Positions 56,782-64,000 of a DNA stretch of 64,000 nt are shown in pieces; position 1 is the stretch's first letter; every line of letters begins with the position of its first letter. The position numbers and the translations under genes are program-made. The notes under the pieces were generated by a model. It ran no database searches. It was not told the origin of the DNA and saw nothing but the letters and a program-made list of their open reading frames with translations. Origin of the DNA: Isoetes taiwanensis (lineage: Eukaryota > Streptophyta > Lycopodiopsida > Isoetales > Isoetaceae). The stretch covers positions 3,766,451 to 3,830,450 of the forward strand of contig JAJEKV010000060.1 in the NCBI GenBank assembly GCA_021234155.1, in the 5' to 3' direction.

Positions 56782-59700
56782 GGTGCTTCTTGACCAGGTA
56801 TTCTGTCAGCCACATCAGAGAGCTTGTTAAAATACAATGAGAAGAAAGAATAAAATCCCTGATAGGAGCCCAAAACATCCCAATTTCTGTCATAGTTAGA
56901 GCCCCTAAGCAATCTGTGTGCCATGGCTGCATCAGCCAACTCCAATTGAAGAGTAGTTTTGAGGGAATTTATATCTGGAGTAGAATGATTAATGGCCACT
57001 CCATTCCTATGTTTCCAAATTGTCCATAGACATAAAGTCCTTACTGTACTCAAAAAGGAAGAACCAGAGGAGAGGAAGGCAAACAATTCTGGTTCACTTG
57101 ATGGAGTAAACCCAATAAATGCATGAATCCAGTTCCAGAAAGGAGTAAGCCATGGGCAAATGAAAATGTGGGTTGAGGTTTCAGCTTGGCCACAACCTAG
57201 AGGACACCTATCTGAAATTTGATTGTTAAATTTGGCTCGGTATGCATTAGTCTTCAAACTTTTGTTCAAAAGAAGCCATCTGAACAAAATGGTTTTCTTG
57301 GCACTTTATATCTTCCATCCTTTTCGAATGACACGAATGGCATCAGATTCCGAGCAACCCCATTGCCTGGAGACCTTTGTCTCTTGGGAATTCAGCAGGA
57401 GGGAATAAATCTTGGCTACATTGTAGCCTTTGTCATCGAGAGTCCAATTATATTCTTTTGCCTCACCCCCTGCTCTTTTAGGATGTTGAGTCAAGGCATT
57501 GTAAATATTCCTGTTACAAACAGAGTCCCTTACCAAACTGGAAACTTCCTGCCAGGTTTTCCAGACTGCCCCATTTGACATGCTGCTAATTGTGCATAAC
57601 CCTTTGAGTTTCCACTCCTTGTATTTCCTAGGATGTTTCAAGGCTAAGCATCCATCATTCTCATCTGTGAGTACCTGGTGCCAGAAAAAATTGAAATCAT
57701 CTGAAACTTTATTAATTGGCTGAGCTTTGAAGCAAACAGAGACTCTGTTCCAAGCTTGTATAATCCTTCTCATGATCGGAGATGTACCTGAACATGGATC
57801 AAGCTGATAGAAAACAGAATCCGGGATATGATGGGGAGTGGAAGGGCTACCAACCAAAGAAGTTTTACTAAGCCAGAAATTTGTCAGAAGAAGAGCAGGG
57901 GATTTCGATTGGGAAGTTATTGTTCTCCAAACCAGTTTTGCAGCAAGGGTCTGTGCTTGAAGAAATAGATCTTTACATCCTAATCCTCCTTTTTTCTTTG
58001 GTAAGGTTAAGTGCTGCCATCCAACCATATGTGAGCCGTGCCAAATGAACTCCTTCAGGATAATTTCCAGCTCTTGGTAAGACTTCTTATCTGCTATTAT
58101 AGCTGATGAGAAGAAGACATGTGAACTAGCAATAACACTATTAATAATTTCCACTCTTCCAGCCAGAGATAAAGTTTTGGGATACACCTGCAGTTTCTTC
58201 TTTATTTTAGCAACAATAGGCTCCCACAATCCATGGAGACTCATGTTTAATGCCAGAGGTAAACCCAATAACTTTGTTGCAGAATGATGTCCACAAACTT
58301 TGATTCATTGAATAAAGCTTTTTGAACTATCAGAAACAATTGCACATTTATCTTTGTTTAAAAGAACCCCTGATGCTTTCCCAAACAAGTCCATAGCAGC
58401 AAGAAAGTTTGGAATGCTGTCTCCTTGCTCCTTTAGGAATACAAACGTATCATCTGCATACTGCATCACTGACAAGGATTCATTTGCCACAGGTAAATTG
58501 AGGCAGCTAATTCTGCCATTTTGCTGCATTTTCAGAATAACCCTTGTGACCATCTCAGCTACAATAAGGAAAAGGTAAGGGGCCAGAGGGCAACCCTGCC
58601 TAACCCCTCTTTTACACTCGAAAAAAGAGGAAGGGGAACCATTTATTAACACTGCTGAGCATCCTGTAGCATTAAAGCCTGTTATCTTGTCCAGAACTTC
58701 TTTGGAAAACCCAAGTTGGATCATGGCCCTATTGAGAAAGTTCCAATCAATAGTGTCATAAGCTCTTCTAAAATCAAGTTTAAGAAGTACACATTTCTGA
58801 TTGGAAAATCTATTCCAGTGTAGACCTTCATAAGCCCCAATGAAGTTATCAAGAATACTTCTCCCAGGAAGAAAGCCTAATTGAACATTACTTATCTTCT
58901 CCTGTAGGACTTTTTTGAGTCTATTAGCAAATATCTTGGCCACAATTTTATATGTAACATTTGTCAACGAAATAGGTCTCCAATCTGAAAAGGTAGCAGG
59001 CTTATCTACCTTAGGAACTAAGGCAATTAATCCAGCATTGACAGCTGGATGTAGTTTCTCTGCCTGCCATGCACCTTGTATGAACAAAGTGAGATCTTTG
59101 CCAACTAAGGCCCAAAATTGCTCATAAAATTCTGGAGGTAATCCATCAGGCCCAGGGCTTTTGCCATGAGCCATACTCTTAATGGTTCTCAAGATCTCAT
59201 CCTCCCTTGGCACTGCTAGAAGGTGACTATCATCTATACTTTGATCTTTGGGACCAAGATAATCAAAGAATTCCAGCATTTTATCATTATCTATTTGTCT
59301 GGCTGCAAATAAGTCCCTGTACTTGTTAAAGAAGAGATCCTGAATGTCCTCCTGTTTGGATATGTCCTGTTGATTATCATCCTTTACAGAAACAATCCCA
59401 TTATTCATTAATCTGCTTTTGGCAGCTCTAAAAAAGAATTTAGAGTTGCAATCATCCATGTGATTGATGTACAAACTCCTGTTTTTAATTGCCAGACTCT
59501 TCGCCTCATATTCTTCAATCAATTTTACCTTCCTTTCAAGAATTTCCTCTCTCTACTGTAACTGCAAGTTGTCCTTATCCGTGAAGAGATTTTGTCGAAC
59601 CACTTTCATCTCCATGTATATTTCATTCTTTTCCTGTTTTTTTCTTACTCCATTCCCTGCCCCACTGCTTAACCCAATTCTTGATCAGTTTACATCTGCA

Positions 59701-60549
59701 TATGAATTCCTACATTGATCCACTTGCATTGATGGACGCCAGGGAAGAATAGAACCTAGTGAAATCATCACAGAAGGTTTTATTATTTAGGAGGCTAACA
59801 TTGAATTTAAATGGAGTATCAGCCATCCTTTTTTGGGGGAGAAGACCCGTGTCCAAAATCTGGGGATAGTGATCCGAGATGGAGTTGCTGCAATCATTGA
59901 TTACAGTCAGGTTATCCCAGCCATTCATAGTAGATATATTGGTATAATACCTATACAACAAGCAATACACTCTGTCTACTCCTTTCCTTTTGTTACACCA
60001 AGAATAAGCATTGGAAGAGGATGGGGCATGGTAGATGAAACTATGGATTAGCTTGTCCCACTGGTATCTTTCCCCTTTTGACATATTAATCTTCTTGCCT
60101 GCTTTCTGATCCCAAGAAGGAGTGTTGTTAAAGTCATCACTTAGAACCCAATTGCCAATGCTCTGTCCCTGTAACCAGTCTGACATACTTTTCCATTGCT
60201 CTTCTCTTTCTTCAGGGGAGGTAGATGCATAGATATTTATGATGCCCATTTGCTCTTTTTCCACTTCCAAGAATGCAACCTGCCATCTCCCAGAAGGATG
60301 AGTAAAGGAACCAACTTTCTTCAGACCATTCTAAGCAATACAGATACCCCCTTTGGTACCATCAGCAAGAGCCCAAATAGACTCACCATTAGGGAAAATC
60401 CAATTTCCCAAATTTGAGGCTTCAAAGGCAGGAAGCCTATGTTCTTGAAGCAACACTATATCTGCTTTGATTTCTTTGAGAGCAATCAGAGCCCTTTTCC
60501 TCTTCAGGGGACCCTTGATGCCTCTCATATTCCAGGAAACTATCTTCAT
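56778..60549 (-). pseudogene. LINE2 ORF2: endonuclease/reverse transcriptase with few breaks
   Basis: ATG 60549 begins MKIVSWNMRGIKG and reaches VLLQEHRLP; TAG at 60331 interrupts after GGICIA. Then INIYAST, LSDDFNN (usual GDFN altered) and ISDHYP (59710-60270). The long RT frame 58305-59522 has KSPGPDGLPPEFYEQFW, LIALVPK, FLPGRSILDN, LKLDFRRAYDTIDW, GVRQGCPLAPYLF and the catalytic QYADDTFVF. The next frames hold LSLAGRVEIINSVIASSH (57306-58268) and the zinc knuckle CPLGCGQAETSTHIFIC (56778-57287). About three to four breaks separate them. It ends GQEAP with TGA overlapping the ORF3 ATG. Confidence 0.88.
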
Positions 60550-62329
60550 TTAGCAATGGAGCTTCGGGTAACAGGCCCATTCTCTCTTGGAGTATAGACC
60601 TTTTTTTGTCTCCTCTTGATCTGAGGGAGTGGAGTTACAAAGGATTGTTCATTGGAGAACTCTTTCTCTTCATCACTTCCATCTTCATCATCCCAGAATT
60701 TGCCTGATAAAGCAGAAGAGGGATCCCTCAAATCTCTAAGCTGGGCAGCTGGGGTCTTGAATATACCCCCCTCCCTACCAGATGGGACCTCATTTCCTTC
60801 TGCTGCAGGGGAGTCTACACCTGTTGTCATTTTTTGGAGAGATCCCTGCTGTTCACTAGTTTCCCTGGCCAATAAATCATTCTGTTTAGGGACACCATTG
60901 GTAGACAGAGCATTATCCTCCTCTAAAACAGTCTCTGGAGGAGGTGTCGACATCAGTTCACCACTATGTGTGTTCAATTCCTCCTCCTTTCCAGGGATGG
61001 GTTGGTTTGACACCACTTCCCGTCCCGGTCTCTAGGAAAGAGTTCCATAATTGGCAAGGGTGAATCTGTGTTTTGGGTTACCAGAGGGGAAAACTTAGGA
61101 GAGCTAGCCCCCATCCTTACCTCCCGATGAATCCGAGGAAGAATAAATTTTATCTTGGGAATTTGGTTCCCTTATAGTTAAGGCCATGGACCTAAATACC
61201 TCAGAGGTATCTTGGGGTCCGCTTCCATCAGAGACATTAGCTTTGGTGATGGTACCCTGTTTAAGGAGAAAGCTCGGGGTCTGGTTATTTCCGCATTCAA
61301 CCATGAAGAATGGGAATTCTATCCAGTATATACTATTGATTGCTACCCCATGCTCCATCCTCTCAAGCTCCCCTTTTATATATTGTAGACGAACCCCCTC
61401 ATGCCGGACACATCCTATGAGCCCCCGGGATTTAAGAAACTTAAGTTTACTTTCTACTGCTGCATTTCTGAGAGGCTTACCAGTAAATGCCGGGACTTTT
61501 TTCAGTTATCAACTCCTTCCTAACGTCCTCCTGGATCTGGTTAGCATACTCCAGAATTTGGTTGACGGCTTCCTTCTGTCGCTGCAAGGTACCAACTCCA
61601 GAGGAACGCCTCGTGTTCACCATGTCTGATAAGGAAGTAAGAAAGTTTCCAAAGGCAACGAAGTCTTTCACCTTCTCTCCCTTCTCCACTGCAGCCAAAT
61701 GAGTAGCAATCTCTTTGATTTGCCTAAATCCCTTTTCACTCAGAGTACGGGCCAAATCTTGCAATTCTTTGAATTTGGCATTATTCCCTTCCACATCATT
61801 CCTTTCTGACCCTTTAACTTCTTTTTCTTTTTCCCCCAATACTGGCTCTGCCTGCACACCTCTCAATGGCTGTCCCATCCGACCTGACGGCTGTATTTTC
61901 CCAGACATCCCTTCACCCTGTCCCACCTACACTGATTTTTTTATTATATTTTCGATCTTTCTACTAACCTAACGACGTGCCACTACTATCAACCTACAGT
62001 CTTTCAACTGTAAATCTTCAACTGTAAATCTTCACTATAACCCTACGAGCAATGCGTATGAAAGATACCTGCTGCACTGGCATTTCTATCACCCACAAAC
62101 TCACCCAGCCAAGATTCAAGAAGCTCTACTTCTGACTGCGGGATCGTTGAAAAGATGGCAGTAAATAGCTCTTCTGGGAAGAATCTATGATACACCAGAC
62201 TTTCCCACAACCTTGCACTCTCACCCTCAAGCCATCCACAGGTGAATCTCTCACCTTGGATCAAGATCGTAAAAAACTTCATGACTTAGGGTAACAGTAG
62301 TAGAGTTCTCCCGCTCCCGCGTCCGCCAT
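60546..62329 (-). pseudogene. LINE2 ORF1 region, in several frames
   Basis: From the 5' end: a 16-codon ORF (MADAGAGELYYCYPKS, 62279-62329) whose TGA overlaps the next ATG as ATGA; 62043-62282 (FFTILIQGERFTCGWLEGES, then EVELLESWLGEF); 61477-61926, strongly helical (FKELQDLARTLSEKGFRQIK, TLQRQKEAVNQILEYANQI); 61104-61358; and 60546-61016, an acidic and Ser/Pro-rich tail ending RRQKKVYTPRENGPVTRSSI. The layout suits a plant LINE ORF1, but frame changes split it. The final TGA overlaps the ORF2 ATG (60546-60549). Confidence 0.7.
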
Positions 62330-62369
62330 CGCCTCCGTCCCTTTTTTCAAGCCCATTGTACATGTATTT

Positions 62370-64000
62370 CATAAAGAGGCAAGGCATTAATACAATTGAG
62401 AGGAAAAATGGAGGGTCAACAATCAACCATCGCTCAATGGGGCTGCAGAGCATTGATGTCTTCTCAATTGTTACATTCAAAACAAAATGGCACTTGGATG
62501 TTGCTAATGATCAATGTTCTAAAAAAATGGAACACTAGCATGATGATTTGCATCATGTAATTGGAGCTCCTATAACGTATGATAATGGAAACACGTGCAG
62601 GTCGTCCAAATTTTGATGACCTCTTTCTTTAATCTGAGTTTATGAAATTAATGTAGTCTTGGATGGGGAAACCCTGAACCTATGACATTTAAAAAGAAGA
62701 CACAGTTTGGTCCAAGTGGTTGTAACAATATTTGAACTTGAAAGTCTGTCCTTGCTGACACACAAATATTTAGAATTAGATAAAGTTGTGATAAAACCTC
62801 AGTCATGTTCGAATGAAGAGACTGAGATCTTTTTATTGATATACTTATCTATTATCTAATGTGGATTAAACATCCTTTTGTTATAAAAATGGTTGGTGAT
62901 AATATATGGATGAATGTTGATATAGGAAGCAACCAACTTGGTCCATGATTCTGGTAAAAATTAATTCTTAGAAAGATATGCCAGACTTTCTAAGATTTTG
63001 GTAAGCACTCTCCTGTGTATAACAAACAGAGAAATGGGTTATCTAACATGTTTGTTTAGAGCTGCAAAACCATTGGATTCAAGCACACAATACCTGCAAC
63101 ATGCAACACTAAACCATTAGAATAGAAGATTGAACTTACACGCTTTTCTTACCCTGCACGGAGAGAATGAAACCATATTGGGATACCTTTGGCCTCTTCA
63201 ATTTCTAGAATGTTTTGTGTCCTATTGCATTTGGATAGTTACCTGCTGCATGAAGCCAATTTCCACTTAAGCCTCATAATCTAAAGCATAAATGGGACTA
63301 CATCAACTATGCAAAGTGCATCTGCACATACAACAGTTGGAGCAAGAGAATTTGGCAGCAATCTTCTGGGCTGTAATTTCATTACAACCTCAAATGGACC
63401 AAATAAAATTAAGGAACCTGAATAAGAAAGAAGAGGATGAGAAGGCAAAGATTCATCACATCAGCCAGTTTTGGAAGCTACAGTGATTTAGCATTAATCT
63501 GCATGCAGTGCACGTCCACAATGATGCATCTAGTGGGAAAGAACCAGACAAATAATCCTTTTATTCATAAACGCAGTTTGCTCCCAGGTAGAACCTTCAC
63601 ATGTAAAATTTATCATAAACACTTCAAGTGTCAATAATGCCTTACTTGTGGTTTCTTGAAATATAACATTTACTGGAACAACAGTTATGGTATATAGGCC
63701 CCAGCAACATGACAAATTAGATCCCAATGACACGGTGAACTAAGCCAGCATTTGTAAAATTGCCTGTATCCACTTTGAGTTTAGAAAACTAACCATGAGT
63801 GATGTGATTATGATGTGAGGACTGAGCTTAATGGCCTGAGCTTGAAAATAAAAATCCTTGCCATAGCTTTTGGGACACTGCTTTCTATATGTAGTGAGCT
63901 GTGTTACAGCCAAACTATAGAGTAGTAGAATTTGTTTTACGCATCACAATTTCTATTTGCAACTTGCCGTTAAATCAGGAAGGAATAGTGTTAGTGTTAC
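62370..64000. other. Right-hand flank, no gene recognised
   Basis: AT-rich; contains the right copy of the 50-bp repeat (62751-62804). Frames such as 63292-63486 (EDEKAKIHHISQFWKLQ) have no known motif. It may be an intron or 5' flank of the P-type PPR gene. Confidence 0.45.

Larger units (their letters stand above)
56193..62354 (-). mobile_element. LINE2: full-length L1-type retrotransposon with 15-bp target-site duplication and three ORFs
   Basis: Flanks ATTGTACATGTATTT at 56178-56192 and 62355-62369 are identical. The 3' end has an A-rich tail (T-rich 56191-56215). The GC-rich 5' end begins near 62354. From 5' to 3': a 16-codon upstream ORF, ORF1 pieces, ORF2 and ORF3. The last bases before the tail, CCTCAAAA, are the same as in LINE1. 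Few stops are present, so it is fairly young. It probably lies in an intron or the 5' region of the PPR gene at 54.7-55.7 kb. Confidence 0.95.

Overview
The window is nuclear DNA of a land plant. Genes have GT-AG introns. There are several pentatricopeptide-repeat (PPR) genes or relics, a pectinesterase end, a CIPK-type kinase exon, a second Ser/Thr kinase, a phenylalanine ammonia-lyase (PAL) relic and two plant L1-type LINEs. The PAL relic has no intron, and its wording looks more like gymnosperm PAL as I remember it than flowering-plant PAL. A gymnosperm, or less likely a fern, is my best guess; the sequence does not settle it. Most host genes here are fragments or pseudogenes, and mobile DNA dominates.

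Layout. 1-267: pectinesterase 3' end. 1.17-2.06 kb: inverted repeats and repeat family H. 3.04-3.72 kb: broken PPR. 3.78-7.32 kb: element K1, carrying a decayed mitochondrial adenine-nucleotide carrier gene and a beta-tubulin fragment. 10.26-11.03 kb: broken PPR. 11.78-12.84 kb: the one clearly intact gene, a protein kinase. 15.22 kb: orphan CIPK first exon. 16.6-18.9 kb: non-coding repeat family A, plus H. 18.9-30.7 kb: a transposon-like block with two head-to-head genes, a coiled-coil/RING-like gene on the minus strand and a DDE-like transposase on the plus strand. The minus gene is present twice, and a dynamin fragment lies in a transposase intron. 31.3-33.0 kb: PAL pseudogene. 37.5-51.7 kb: one reversed copy of family A split by three insertions. 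These are X (0.74 kb, GC-rich), LINE1 (6.2 kb with target-site duplication) and element K2 (5.5 kb, carrying a PPR relic and a receptor-kinase relic). 53.4-54.3 kb: a possible small gene with promoter-like motifs. 54.7-55.7 kb: PPR exon. 56.19-62.35 kb: LINE2, full length with target-site duplication and an extra third ORF.

The most interesting result is the K family. K1 and K2 share both ends but nothing between them, and each carries different host gene relics with introns kept. Their ends have an asymmetric inverted repeat (GGGTTGCCC at the left tip, GGGCAACCC about 20 nt inside the right tip), then a small hairpin, and they sit inside T runs. That is the layout described for Helitron2/Helentron elements, so these may be gene-capturing members of that class in a plant. 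The empty K2 site can be read in the intact family A copy at about 17,100. Second is LINE2, whose ORF2 stop and downstream ORF3 start overlap as ATGA, the same stop-start arrangement used between ORF1 and ORF2 in both LINEs.
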